Positions 12,901 through 22,270 of a DNA stretch of 64,000 nt are shown piece by piece. The position numbers were made by a program, and so were the translations under genes. Source of the stretch: Colius striatus (lineage: Eukaryota > Chordata > Aves > Coliiformes > Coliidae); the NCBI RefSeq assembly GCF_028858725.1, contig NC_084763.1:4588001-4652000 (forward strand), given 5' to 3'. Numbering within the stretch: the stretch's first letter is position 1; every line of letters starts with the position of its first letter. Under the pieces are notes generated by a model, which worked only from the letters and a program-made list of their open reading frames with translations, ran no database searches and was not told where the DNA came from.

Positions 12901-13858
12901 GAAAGAGCTTTTGTAGGTGATGAAGCAGTCAGCCCTAAAGCAGGCTTTATGTAGTTTGCCAAGCAGAAAGCACAGGTTAATGTTTTGCTATGATAATTCC
13001 ACCACAACAGAGGCATCAGTAAACTTTCTGATCACAAACTAAATAAGCAGAAAATAAGGATGTGACTTTGCAAAGAAATTAAGAAGTTGCTTACAGAGAA
13101 AGCAGAAGGGAAACATGACAGTGAAAAAAGGCAAAGCTGAAAAGAAAGGTATCAGCTGTAGCAGCAAAATGGAACACTGACAGAAAACAAGCTGTCTTCT
13201 GAGAGACAAAACAGTCATTTCTATCTAGACTGAACGGGACAAGGTACAGATACTCGGAAGGGGAAGTTGTAGAGGAGCGTTCCTCCTCTCGACGCCTCAC
13301 TGGCGGCCCTGTCCTGGCAGCACACGACGCCCAACACCCGAGCCGCCCCGGGAGGGTGGGGAGCACACAGGGTACTGACGGACACCCGCCGGCCGGGGGC
13401 GGGGAGAGGGGAACGCGGCCCGCAAGCCGCCGGAGCCGGCCCGGCAGCCCCGGCCGCTGCCTGCCGGCCAACCGTCCGCCGCGCTCCGCCCCTCCAGCGC
13501 CGGCCGCCCACACCTGGTGCCGCCCGCACCTGGTTCCGGCTCCGCCGCGCCCAGGGCCTAGGCCCGGAGCTGCCGCTGCGGCCCCTCAGCGCAGGGGGCC
13601 TGGGGACGGGACGGCGGAGGGAGGCGCCTGTGCCGGCCCGGCCCGGCCCTACCTGAGCAGGGTCTCAAGCGCGCTCTCGTGCTTGTCGAGCGGGCGGCCG
13701 AGCGCGCTCTTGCGCAGCTTGCTGAGCTCCTCGGCGGCGCGGCAGTGCTCGGCCTGCGCCTCGGCGCCCGGGTAGCTCTGCTGAATGAACTTGCACAGCG
13801 GCTTCGCCAAGTCCACCTCCGAGGCCTTCTTCAGCTGCACCGAGATGAAGTTCGTCAT
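1..13858 (-). CDS. PDCD6IP: PDCD6IP (ALIX), 5' part of gene: coding exons 1-5, continues off the left edge
   Basis: ALIX is a cytosolic ESCRT adaptor. Its Bro1 domain recruits CHMP4/ESCRT-III, and its later V domain and Pro-rich tail (not in this window) bind YPXnL motifs, TSG101, ALG-2 and CEP55; it acts in multivesicular body sorting, cytokinetic abscission, exosome release and membrane repair. The joined minus-strand exons 13653-13858, 6651-6705, 4851-4920, 992-1119 and 267-420 give 204 residues with no stop and very close match to the recalled human Bro1 N-terminus (for example [56 protein letters not shown]). Exon junction phases are 2, 0, 1, 0, 1. The start at 13858 has G at -3 and begins MTNFISVQ, as in the family. 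The protein is one residue shorter than human near residue 30. The C-terminal part of Bro1, the V domain and the Pro-rich region are outside the window. Gene identity is very secure; the UTR limits are not visible. Confidence 0.96.
267..420 (-). CDS. PDCD6IP: PDCD6IP coding exon 5 (residues 154-204 plus 1 nt)
   Basis: A 154-bp exon from [10 protein letters not shown] to EVFFLKATR plus one base. The acceptor reads CTTAG and the donor AG|GTATAT on the minus strand. It carries the start of the tetratricopeptide-like helices that form the CHMP4-binding face. Phe198 here corresponds by my count to human Phe199, one of the recalled hydrophobic patch residues; the other patch residues (about human 212 and 216) fall in the next exon, off the window. 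The next exon would start after a phase-1 junction. Confidence 0.95.
421..991 (-). other. PDCD6IP: PDCD6IP intron 4
   Basis: A 571-bp AT-rich intron between exons 4 and 5. It contains an AT dinucleotide microsatellite at 886-910 and nothing else I can name. Confidence 0.9.
886..910. repeat. (AT)n microsatellite
   Basis: Twenty-five bases of uninterrupted alternating AT, followed by a short CACAC run. It lies in PDCD6IP intron 4 about 80 bp from the exon 4 donor and is likely length-polymorphic. Confidence 0.95.
992..1119 (-). CDS. PDCD6IP: PDCD6IP coding exon 4 (residues 111-153)
   Basis: A 128-bp exon that starts by completing an Ala codon (G|CT) and ends on a codon boundary at HYQ. It reads [20 protein letters not shown] followed by [20 protein letters not shown]. 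The acceptor is TTGCAG and the donor is CAG|GTATGG. It encodes a core helical pair of the Bro1 boomerang. An AT dinucleotide run lies about 80 bp beyond its donor. Confidence 0.96.
1951..2404 (+). mobile_element. CR1 LINE fragment (3' end), antisense in PDCD6IP intron 3
   Basis: Plus-strand CR1 3' region running from the GAGAGTCCAGC..GGGCCACCAAGATGAT motif through GCACAGGCTGCCCAGAG and CTGGACACGTTCCTG to a TTCTATAATTCTA tail. It is 5'-truncated, as usual for CR1, and interrupted by stops. It shares an unusual internal stretch (CTATAGTAGCTAGCAACAGG) with the copy at 17070-17748, so the two belong to one subfamily. Confidence 0.95.
4688..4755. repeat. 34-bp tandem duplication (2 copies)
   Basis: Copies 4688-4721 and 4722-4755 differ at only a few bases near the middle; both end in ATTTGAAAGCTACA. 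It is a local duplication in PDCD6IP intron 3, about 100 bp from exon 3. Confidence 0.9.
4851..4920 (-). CDS. PDCD6IP: PDCD6IP coding exon 3 (residues 88-110 plus 1 nt)
   Basis: A 70-bp exon reading [19 protein letters not shown] then SAKL and one extra base. The acceptor is TTTCAG and the donor is G|GTATGTG on the minus strand. The family sequence at this site is the conserved [20 protein letters not shown] block of the Bro1 domain, with conservative changes (Leu to Val and Val to Ala). Confidence 0.95.
4921..6650 (-). other. PDCD6IP: PDCD6IP intron 2
   Basis: A 1.7-kb AT-rich intron between exons 2 and 3. Short open frames at 5.1-5.4 kb and 5.9-6.1 kb have no recognisable domain. I see no repeat or RNA. 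Confidence 0.85.
6651..6705 (-). CDS. PDCD6IP: PDCD6IP coding exon 2 (residues 69-87)
   Basis: This is a 55-bp exon. The acceptor reads TTTTTTGTAG at its 3'-most bases and the donor CAG|GTAAGA. Its first G completes the Arg codon started in exon 1, and it then reads [18 protein letters not shown], near-identical to human ALIX (human has Ile where this has Leu). It ends on a codon boundary. It is too short to be found by ORF length and was located by matching the expected peptide. Confidence 0.95.
6706..13652 (-). other. PDCD6IP: PDCD6IP intron 1
   Basis: A 6.9-kb intron between exons 1 and 2, AT-rich over most of its length and turning CpG-rich in its last 400 bases next to exon 1. The only repeat I recognise is the CR1 fragment at 12124-12640. 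A-rich short tracts occur near 8.0 and 10.0-10.2 kb. Open frames of 60-120 codons are scattered on both strands without any family signature. Confidence 0.85.
12124..12640 (+). mobile_element. CR1 LINE fragment (3' end), antisense in PDCD6IP intron 1
   Basis: About 515 bp of plus-strand CR1: GGGAGCTGCTGGAGA, GAGGGAGCTGGGGCTCTTGA, GACTGAGGGGTGACCTCATT, AAGGGTGGGTGTCAAGAGGA and GGACTGGATGAGCTTTTGAG follow in consensus order, ending near ATTCCGTGATTGT. It differs from the 1951 and 17070 copies at many diagnostic places, so it belongs to another CR1 subfamily. It has many substitutions and no coding potential. Confidence 0.95.
13653..13858 (-). CDS. PDCD6IP: PDCD6IP coding exon 1 (residues 1-68 plus 2 nt)
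   Basis: The exon reads [19 protein letters not shown] onward to ALETLL, then two bases (AG) of an Arg codon. It encodes the first helices of the Bro1 domain. The donor reads CAG|GTAGGG on the minus strand, with GT at 13652-13651. The ATG at 13858-13856 lies in a GC-rich context with G at -3. The frame stays open far upstream, but no in-frame ATG occurs there, so this start is preferred. The exon lies inside a CpG island, as expected for a housekeeping first exon. Confidence 0.96.
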
Positions 13859-13974
13859 GGCCGCCGCGCGGAGGGGGGAAGGGGTGGGCGGGCAACCGGC
13901 GCCGCCGCCGCCGCACCTCGGCGCTCCCGCTGCTCTGCCCCGGCCCGCCGCGCGCTGCCTCCCGCACCGCCGCG

Positions 13975-13982
13975 CTTCCGGG
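13975..13982 (-). promoter_or_regulatory. PDCD6IP: ETS-family site (CCCGGAAG on the minus strand)
   Basis: A core GGAA in the CCGGAAG context lies about 117 bp upstream of the PDCD6IP ATG, between it and the CRE. This is a common element of TATA-less CpG-island promoters. Function is inferred from the motif and its position. Confidence 0.5.
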
Positions 13983-14005
13983 ATGGGCGCGCGCTCGCCG
14001 CGCCG

Positions 14006-14013
14006 TGACGTCA
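14006..14013. promoter_or_regulatory. PDCD6IP: Palindromic CRE (TGACGTCA)
   Basis: A perfect 8-bp CREB/ATF palindrome about 150 bp upstream of the PDCD6IP start codon, inside the CpG island. The position is typical for a functional core-promoter CRE. That it controls PDCD6IP is inferred. Confidence 0.7.
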
Positions 14014-14778
14014 CGCCCGCGCCGTGTCCCCGCCCCGCTCCCCGGGGCCGCGCGCAGCTGCGGCGGCAGCGGCCGGGGCTGGGGCGGGCGCTGTGCCCAG
14101 GGTCAGCGGACGTTCGGAGCCCGCGGAGCGCTCGAGGGCTGTCTCTGGAGATGTCTAGCGAAAGACATGACCGCGGAGGCCGGCTGTGGAAAGGGACACT
14201 TGGCCGGCCGGTAACAGAGACTGTGACACGGCCCACCGGAAAGTTGGTGAGGTGTCACGCGTTAGAGGAGGGCTAAGGGTCCCATGCCCAGCCCACCCTA
14301 AAAACCCAAGGTTTAAATGCATCGATAGCAGATGTTGAAATGGCTCTACTGGCAGTAAAAGTCACCGATTCGCGTGTTGCTGCGGTGACAGATCCGTCAG
14401 ACGCATCACACTTGCGTTCTGCTGACTCAGCCCAGCCGTGGCTCCAACAGGCGAAACAGGCAGTCTGCAAGGCTGGCTCGTCTGAAGACCAGGAAGGAAT
14501 ATTCAACCCGTGTTCTCATTTCCCCCTTTCTTCTGCCACTCGTACCAGACAGCTAAGGCTGTAAGCCTGCTATTTTCTTGTGACGCAAGCCCCGAGGTGA
14601 TGGTACCATAAAAAGGAGTGGTAAAAGTGCTTTCAAAGTTATGAAATGGGGTTTGGTCTCGTGTCGTAGCAAGTTTTGCTGTACAGTAAAGCTAGTGATC
14701 CCATTGCAAGTGTACTGTGCTAAGCAGAGCCATATTCTTTGTGATCTGATGGACGTCTGAAGTGGAGGCATCAGACAG

Positions 14779-14943
14779 AGCCCCAGCACAGGCTGCCCAG
14801 GGAGGGTGTGGAGGCTCCTTCTCGGGTTTCCAAGCCCACCTGGACATGTTCCTGTATGACCTGATCTAAGTGGACCTGCTTTAACAGGGGGGTTGGATTA
14901 GATGATCTCTAAAGGTTCCTTCCAGGCCCTAGCATTCTCTGAA
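14779..14943 (+). mobile_element. CR1 LINE fragment (3' end only)
   Basis: About 165 bp of CR1 3' terminus: GCACAGGCTGCCCAGGGAGG, CCACCTGGACATGTTCCTGT, GGGGGGTTGGATTAGATGAT and TCCAGGCCCTAGCATTCT. It is heavily 5'-truncated and lies just upstream of PDCD6IP in the opposite orientation to that gene. Confidence 0.93.
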
Positions 14944-15326
14944 CTGTTGCTTCCTCATTCTCTTCCAGTATTAATGGTGCCTGGATACAATCCAAGGATG
15001 CTGTTGCAGCAGCAGCCAGCCCTTCCACGGCACAGGCATAGGGAAGGAGTCAATGGAGTTGTCCTCATTCTACTGCTTCCAGTGCCCAGCTCAATTTCCC
15101 ATAGATCAATCAAAACTACATAGAAGTTGACTTAATTATACATTAAGCAGGGAAAAAAAGGGAGTTTTCTCAATGCATACAGAAAGTAAGCTGTCTTGCC
15201 TTACTCATATCTGGATATGTGAGTTCCTCACTGCTTTTTTCTCCCCCCAGGTTTTATTGCCCACATACACTTGTAAGCATTTGATCTCTTAGCCTGAGTC
15301 AGCCTTGCACTGACTGCACTTTCCTG

Positions 15327-15466
15327 TCCCAGGGAACACCTCCACCCTCACAAAGCTTAGATTCTGATCAGTCTTAAGGTACAGTCAGCTGGGTAGTCCC
15401 AGGGAACACCTCCACCCTCACAAAGTTTAGATTCTGATCAGTCTTAAGGTACAGTCAGCTGGGTAG
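15327..15466. repeat. 70-bp tandem duplication (2 copies)
   Basis: Copies 15327-15396 and 15397-15466 appear identical except for one C/T difference (AAAGCTTAG against AAAGTTTAG). The near identity implies a recent event or an assembly or alignment artefact. It lies in intergenic DNA with no gene. Confidence 0.95.
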
Positions 15467-17069
15467 CCACCTGCCTTTGCTTCCAATATCAAGACCTTAT
15501 GGGGTATAGTTAGCCTACACATCGTTACAAGATACATGGCTGTCTATATACGGAAGATGGAAGCCCTCAATACCTTCCAGCATAACACCCATAAACACGG
15601 AAGGGGTGTGAACAGGGAAGGGCAAAAACTGCAGCTGTGAGATCATAGTTCTACTTTGGAGTTGTGCTGACCTTTAGATGGCTGTTGCTTAACAAATGCA
15701 ATGACTGGTGTTTTACATTCCCAGACCATCCACCAACACAAATTTACCTTTGTTTAGAACAAGTTTCCAGAACTTTCTTTCTTTCCCACAGAATCTTTAA
15801 TAAATCAGTACTCTGGAGACTTTGTTCTGTTTATTACAGTTATAAATTACAAGCACTAATGACTTGTCTCATTGTTACCTCTGACTGCTTAAGTAGTATT
15901 TCCCAATTTAGAGATGAGGAAGCCACATAGTCAGTAGTTATCAGTGCAGGAGGCATAATCTACATCCTCTGACTCAGAGTCCTATGGTTTAAACATCAGA
16001 CTATACTTCCTTCTTCAACAAATTTGTTACAACATATAAGGGAACCACCTTAAACCAGGCTTTCCTTAGAACGTTTGAAGCAATGCAACATTAAAAAGTT
16101 ACAGCCACATTTAAGTGCTACTGAGGTCACTGATATATTAACTTTAGTATAGACAGATCATTAGGTGTCCTCAATTCTCTTAAACAACCATCATGCATCT
16201 GTAGAGCACCACAGCTTTGCAAAAGCATTTCTTGCTCTCAGTATGCAAACTGGCTTTTCTGCATGCTTCATGAGTTTTGCCTACAATTTTTAGACAGAAA
16301 ACTTGTCACTGAACTCTGATGCGCTGTTTTATGCTTGCTTTCTGTTCACAAATTCTGTGTGCAGATATTTCATTGATGCTAGATTTGATTCTGCATTTGC
16401 TGTATCTTATTGTGTAGATCTTGATCACGCTACTTTATCCATACTTTTATCACTGTTTGACCCTTAGTTTTGGGGGTGATTATTGTCAGTTACTAGAATG
16501 AGGAAATGTAGAAAACCCCCACATCTTGAGTCTAAATTCCAGATGTGGCACAGCTCAGGACAAAGAAATGAGAGGCTGGAGAGGTTCCAGTCAATACTGT
16601 CCTTACATTCAGGGTAGGTGCCTGTAACCGTAAGCTATATACACTTATTATATATAAGCTATATATAAAGTAAGAATAGCAACAACATCTGATTTTTCCT
16701 GAAGAGGAGAGTGCTGACAGAATGGTCTGGAATAAGAAGGGCATCACATGTATAGCTAGTGGCACAGAAGAGAACCTTATAGATTAAATTAATGGTAAGC
16801 AGGAGCATAAGTGGAGATCAGAGAACGCTAAAGAGAAGAGAGAGGTAAAGTAATAGAAACTTAGATAAGCTATGAAAGAGAGAGAGATTATACAAGCCTT
16901 GGAAATTGTTGACCTAGGTAGATAATTTTGCTTGCTGCATTGCAGATGGACTTGAGCAGAGCAAACAAGGAATCCAACCAGCACTAGGGCAGTATTTTCC
17001 ATACACTGTTACAAGAATATTAGCTGTTAGGCCAGTGCAGCCTAGAATTTTCCTCAGATCTCAGCAGAC

Positions 17070-17748
17070 TTCAGGCTGGGGATCGAAGAGCAGCTCTGCA
17101 GAGAGCGACCTGGGAGTCCTGATTGATTAATAAACTGACCATGAGCCAGCAATGTGCTCTCATGGCCAAGGAGCCAATGGCAGCCTGGGATGCATCAAGA
17201 AGAGTGTGGGCAGCAGGTCAAGGGAGGTTCTGCTCCCCCTCTGCTCTGCCCTGCTGAGGCCTGATGTGTCCAGTTCTGGGCTCCTCAGCTCACGTGGGAT
17301 AGAGAACTTCTGGAGAGAGTCCAGCGCAGGGCTACCAAGATGATCAGGGGACTCGAACATCTTTCATACGAGGAAAGGCTGCGGGAACTGGGGCTGTTTA
17401 GTCTAGAGAAGAGGAAACTGAGGGGGATCTTATCTAAAAGGTGAGTATCAGGAGTTTGGGGCATCCCTTTTTTCTATAGTAGCTAGCAACAGGACAAGAG
17501 GTAATGGGGTGATGCTGAAACACAAAAAGTTCCATTTAAACATAAGAAAAACTATTTCACTGTGAAAGTGACAAAGCCCTGGCACAGGCTGCCCAGAGAG
17601 GGTGTCGAGGCTCCTTCCTTGGAGGTCTTCAAGACCCGCCTGGACACATTCCTATGTGACCTGATCTAGGTGAACCTGCTTCTGCAGGGCAGTTGGACTG
17701 GATGATTTCTAAAGGTCCCTTCCATTTTTACCATACCATTCCTTTTCT
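17070..17748 (+). mobile_element. CR1 LINE fragment (about 680 bp, includes end of ORF2)
   Basis: Plus-strand CR1 beginning near GGCTGGGGATCGAAGAGCAG and passing through ACTGACCATGAGCCAGCAAT, GAGGTTCTGCTCCCCCTCTG and the usual 3' region to GGACTGGATGATTTCTAAAG. The ORF2 C-terminal frame is recognisable but broken by stops and indels. It has a deletion around the TTAACATTTACAGATATC segment that is present in its closest relative at 1951-2404. The 3' tail is degraded. Confidence 0.95.
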
Positions 17749-19752
17749 ATTCTATTTTGTTTTCATTAAAGGCCATTACTGTGGCTCAAATTGCTTCTAA
17801 TGTGTGGTAGGACATCCAGAGGACATCAGTCTGGCTCAGACATTGACGGGGAGAGTCTGAGAGACACTGGGTGAGCCAGTTTGCATCATGCGACTGTGCT
17901 TCTGTCGACAGCTTTGCAAAAGCTGTATAAATCAGGGCAGTGCACTAGTTGTCATATATGATTCATCCTGTCATGAAGTACCTGGACATAGCTTGACTAA
18001 TACCAATACCTAAAATGTCACTGTAAGGAATTGAGGATGCAAGTTATGTTCTACAAGCTCAGGAAATTATCCCTAATACTTGCTTCATGAATTCTGAGGT
18101 TTCTCTCCCTCTGAAGTTCCAGGAAGTTCTTACTATCACATATGCAGGCTGAAAATTTTGTAGTGAAAAAAAAAATACCCATTTTCTTAACTGGTATTTT
18201 CTTCTGTAGAATCAGACACTCAACTGATCTGTTCATGTACGTTCCAGTCACGCTGACAGGTGTGAACTTTAAGGTGGAGTTCCTTTCAAACTGATGTGCC
18301 TGGCAGCTCAACGCTGTTTTCTCTCCTTTCAGACACAGAGATGTTGACACAGGCAAATATTTCAAGGAACATGAGATAGTATATTCCTGCTTCAAATATG
18401 ATGTTTAAATGAATGCTTAATTACCATTCATTCTCCATGCAAGCACTGACAGGCTTATGAGTGGTCACTTTCGCAATCAGCTAAAATTGTGGACACTGCC
18501 TACAAAATACTTAGCTAGGAATTTGACAGTGACAAAGCATAACTGACATTCAGTTGCCCTTGGAATCGCTCTAGGACAGCAAATCAATTTCATAAAGTAA
18601 AAAGCAAAGACTAAGCAATTGTGTACCGACAGAATCCTTCATGCTTCTGTAACTCTGATAACACTGGCTGTGCGTGGCTCTCTTTCAGGCTTGCATTTTG
18701 GTGCATCCTTTCTTTACCCCGATGCCTGCATTTGTTTCTAGCATCTGTTTCCTCCACTTTTCACAAGGTTCAAAGACCATGCTTCAGATTAGGTAGCCAG
18801 ATGTGAGTCATCATAGCAGGTCAATTCATTTTCCCATGGCATGTTTTGTTCCACCTCATGACTGTCATCCTTTTTCCATTTTGATCTGACCAGTATTACC
18901 TGTTTGGCATGGCAGTTTATCAGTGACTAATGGGGTACCTAACAGGGATGAAGCAGCTCAAGAATTTATTCTTTGCTATGCAGATGATTCAATAAGACTT
19001 TTTATTCAACATACTTAATGTTTATAATGCTAATTATTTAAATGTCCTGGCTTACTGGCCAGAAATGTAAGCAGTGACTCAACGGTAACTGTCTCCAGTT
19101 GGATAAAACTCATGTAAGGTCTAAATAGATGCACATCAAAATACGTGCCCAGAAAACAGCTCAGTGAGAGATGGGAAATTTTCCTTGTGATGTATCATTT
19201 GTAAGAGCAAAGATAAAAATTAAAGATGAAAACTTAATGCTCACCAGAATTTTCTTTTCAGAAGCACTATAGTTGTACCCAGTCATTCGCAGTCTTGGGC
19301 TGTGACAGCATGTCAATACCGTATCTCATCACTAGCAAGCAAAAGGTTTGCTCCAGTTCATTTCCCCTCCTGTTTTATGTGCAATAATGAAACGTTTGAT
19401 AATGGTTTATTAGCTGAATTATATGCAGGGAAACGAGGAATTAAGGATGGTGACTCTTTAGGAAACGGAAAAAGGGAATGCTGTTAAGAGTAAATGACTG
19501 TGGGCAATTATTGCAAGCTTAAGTGATGACTTGGGATAACTGTGAGAAAGCATCAAGCTCGGGTGTCCTGGTTGAGTGCAAAATATTTAGGGCTTGTACA
19601 TGTTTCATGAGGAACAGAGAGAGTGTGGTTTTATTTGCTGTAATTCCTAATAAGTAACTATAGGTGCATTTGAGGGTCTTTGCAAAGATTTAAAAACACT
19701 TTCTAAAAGTAAAAAAATCATGGAAGGTTTCTATATTAAAAATCCTATCTGA

Positions 19753-19933
19753 AATCACAGAATCACAGATCTCAAGGGCTGGAAGGGACCTGGAAAGCTC
19801 ATCCGGTGCAACCCCCCTGCCAGAGCAGGACCACCTAGAGTAGGTCACACAGGAACTCATCCAGATGGGTTTTGATTGTCTCCAGAGAAGGAGACTCCAC
19901 AACCCATCTGGGCAGCCTGTTCCAGTGCTCCAT
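19753..19933 (-). mobile_element. CR1 LINE fragment (3' end only)
   Basis: Minus-strand CR1: ATCACAGAATCACAG tail, GGGCTGGAAGGGACCT, CAACCCCCCTGCCAGAGCAG and CCCATCTGGGCAGCCTGTTC in reverse-complement order. It is truncated at the CTGCCCAG region. Confidence 0.95.
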
Positions 19934-21789
19934 TTGCCAGAAGAACTCTCATGCCAGACCCAGGAGAAGAACCAGAGATTTCCATTTTAGTAGAAATCAT
20001 TAACATCTCTGCCATTAGCTATCCCTGTCTCTCCCTTTTTACTTCTCTTCATGTTCCCAAGAATACCTGTACCAGAAAATGAAGAAATTGCTGGACTGGT
20101 AGTATTTGCTAAAGATCCTTCTGTGTGCAAGCCAGTGTGAAAGCAGTTCGAGGTGTGGCTGGCGTGTTTTCCTTGGTAACTCCTCATGTGTAGTGCTGAA
20201 CAGTCCTATGGGAAACATAGCAATTAAGGTACAAGTTGGGGCAACTCTTAGGATAGCTGGAATCTCTCCAGGGACCAAACTGGTCTGTGGCAACTTCAGA
20301 ATAGAGATAAAACATTTTTCTTGCATTTGCTTTCTGCTCTGTACTACACCTGAAAGGAACTAAGCTGGCTGGTAACTGTTTCAGTTTCCTAGTGTTGTCA
20401 GTGCTGCAGAGGAAGAACACAACTGCATGAATTACTGTGCAAGCAAAGAAAAAAAGTGCTGTCTGAAGCAACATGCAATTGTAAAGAGCTAACCAATGAA
20501 GACAGATGGAAGTGTGCAAGGTTACTTATCTAACACACAGTGTAGAAATTCCTGATGTAGCCCTCCCAGAACTATTTCTCAGAGCAGAAGCCTCTACAAG
20601 TGCTGCCCTAATTAGCTCTGTGTTACAGCACAGCAGTAGCCCTCATGCCTTACTGTACAACCCACAAGGAACAAAATGCACTTTTCACCTTCTCTCTTAA
20701 AAATTCACTTAGAGAAGGGAATGAAAACAACTTTTACAACCCATTACCATGTAAATCACATTTCCACACTTAACCTCAGCACTGCCTAAGTGAATAGGGG
20801 ATACTGATAGAAGCAATAGGGATTTTGTTTTTTCTAGCCACAAGATAAAAAAAGACATATTATTCATGCCATGCTTTTGACTTACTTCTTGAGAGTAGTA
20901 GTGTGTCTCTTGACTCTACTACCAACTGTAAATGCCACGCTGACAAAATTCATCTCTCCATATCAAAGGATGATATTTGCTATTATACATTAACATTGGA
21001 TTTTCTCCTTGTTGCAGGATCAGCTCTCTACTTTGTGGCCACTGAGATATGAAATAAAACACAGTGACCAGAATGCATTTGAAATTAAGTCAGATTTTCT
21101 TGTATTATAGGCTTTTATCAAAGTGGGAGAAAAACAGCGCTCATAAAACCAACTGCTAGTTAATGGTTATGGAAAGAAAGTCAACCTGCAATTAAAGTAA
21201 GTAGGAGTAATGGTAGCTAAAGTTAATTAAAGCTGGAAATATTTAAAATATCAGTAACAGTTTTATAGTGAAACCATACGCTGAGTTTTGGCTTGATAAT
21301 TCTCAGGAGGCCCGCTGCTGTACAGCCCTTCAGGCAAAACACCTGCTGGGATCTATATGCTTATAAAGAGAGATTACAGACACATTTTAAAGCTGATAAA
21401 GACTGTCTGGATTCAAAGGCCATTGCACAGTTCTGTGTGATAGAGTTTGCATTACCTTTTGATGGTGGGAAAAGATTGTTTGGACTAAATAGTCATGTAC
21501 ATGGACAACTGGACACAGTTACAGCTCAGGAACAGTTTTTGTGGTCATCATGTTCTTGGATTTTTATGTAATGATCATGTCCTGGCATGGAAGGTACAGA
21601 GTATACATGAAACTGTTGTGTGATACAGGTTCTGTGATCTCAGCTGCAGTGCATCATTTGACTGCACACTGCCTGAGGCCAGAAACCCTGACTGTCCGCT
21701 GTCAATCATTTAGGCACGCTCTGAGGCACTGCCAGAGTAACCCAGTTAAGCAGAGGATCTGTGCCCACCGGTATCTGTAATGAGGTCTG

Positions 21790-21974
21790 GGCTGATCTTG
21801 AGCCTTGGAACAGGCTGCCCAAGGAGGCTGTGGAGTGATTTCTAACCCTGCCTGGGTGTGTTCCTGTGTGATCTGATCGAGGGGAACCTGCTTTAGCAGG
21901 GTATTGGACTGGATGAGCTCTGGAGGTCTCTTCCAACCCCGACCATTCTGTGATACTGTGATTCTATGATCTGC
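21790..21974 (+). mobile_element. CR1 LINE fragment (3' end only)
   Basis: Plus-strand CR1 3' end with GAACAGGCTGCCCAAGGAGG, TTCCTGTGTGATCTGATCGA, TTGGACTGGATGAGCTCTGG and a well-kept tail ATTCTGTGATACTGTGATTC. It is 5'-truncated. Confidence 0.95.
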
Positions 21975-22208
21975 TCTTGAGTACTGCTGCTAGAACAAAC
22001 ACAGGGCCACGCTACAGTCTGCACCTACCGGCACTTACCTTTACCTCTGATGTGCTGCTTCAGATATTCCATAGCATGGGTGGGCTATCCAGCTGCCTGT
22101 CTGCTAGGCTGACTGCACCAATACACCAACAAGGTACCACAGAGGACACCCCACCATATGCCAGAAGGGGTAAGCGCTTGGTGACTGTTGGAGCCAGACT
22201 CTGCCTTG

Positions 22209-22270
22209 CATCTGCAATGACAAGCAGAAAGCAGCATTACATCTGCAATGACAAGCAGAAAGCAGCATTG
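22209..22270. repeat. 31-bp tandem duplication (2 copies)
   Basis: The unit CATCTGCAATGACAAGCAGA plus AAGCAGCATT occurs at 22209-22239 and again at 22240-22270, with at most one difference. It creates matching short open frames on the minus strand that should not be read as protein repeats. Confidence 0.93.

Larger units (their letters stand above)
13270..14270. promoter_or_regulatory. PDCD6IP: CpG island covering the PDCD6IP promoter, exon 1 and start of intron 1
   Basis: Base composition changes sharply from about 40% GC to very GC-rich with dense CpG between roughly 13270 and 14270, then falls back. Such islands mark constitutive promoters in vertebrates. It contains exon 1, several GC boxes (for example GGGTGGGCGGG near 13880 and CCCCGCCCCG near 14030), an ETS site and a CRE. 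No TATA box is evident. The limits were judged by eye. Confidence 0.9.

Noticed and set aside
13859-14236. In-frame open extension of about 126 codons upstream of the PDCD6IP ATG
   Set aside because: It contains no in-frame ATG, and the family starts at MxxFISVQ; the openness is due to GC-rich composition.
16628-16672. AT-rich near-palindrome of TATA and AGCTATATA words
   Set aside because: Simple-sequence AT repetition with no gene or promoter context.
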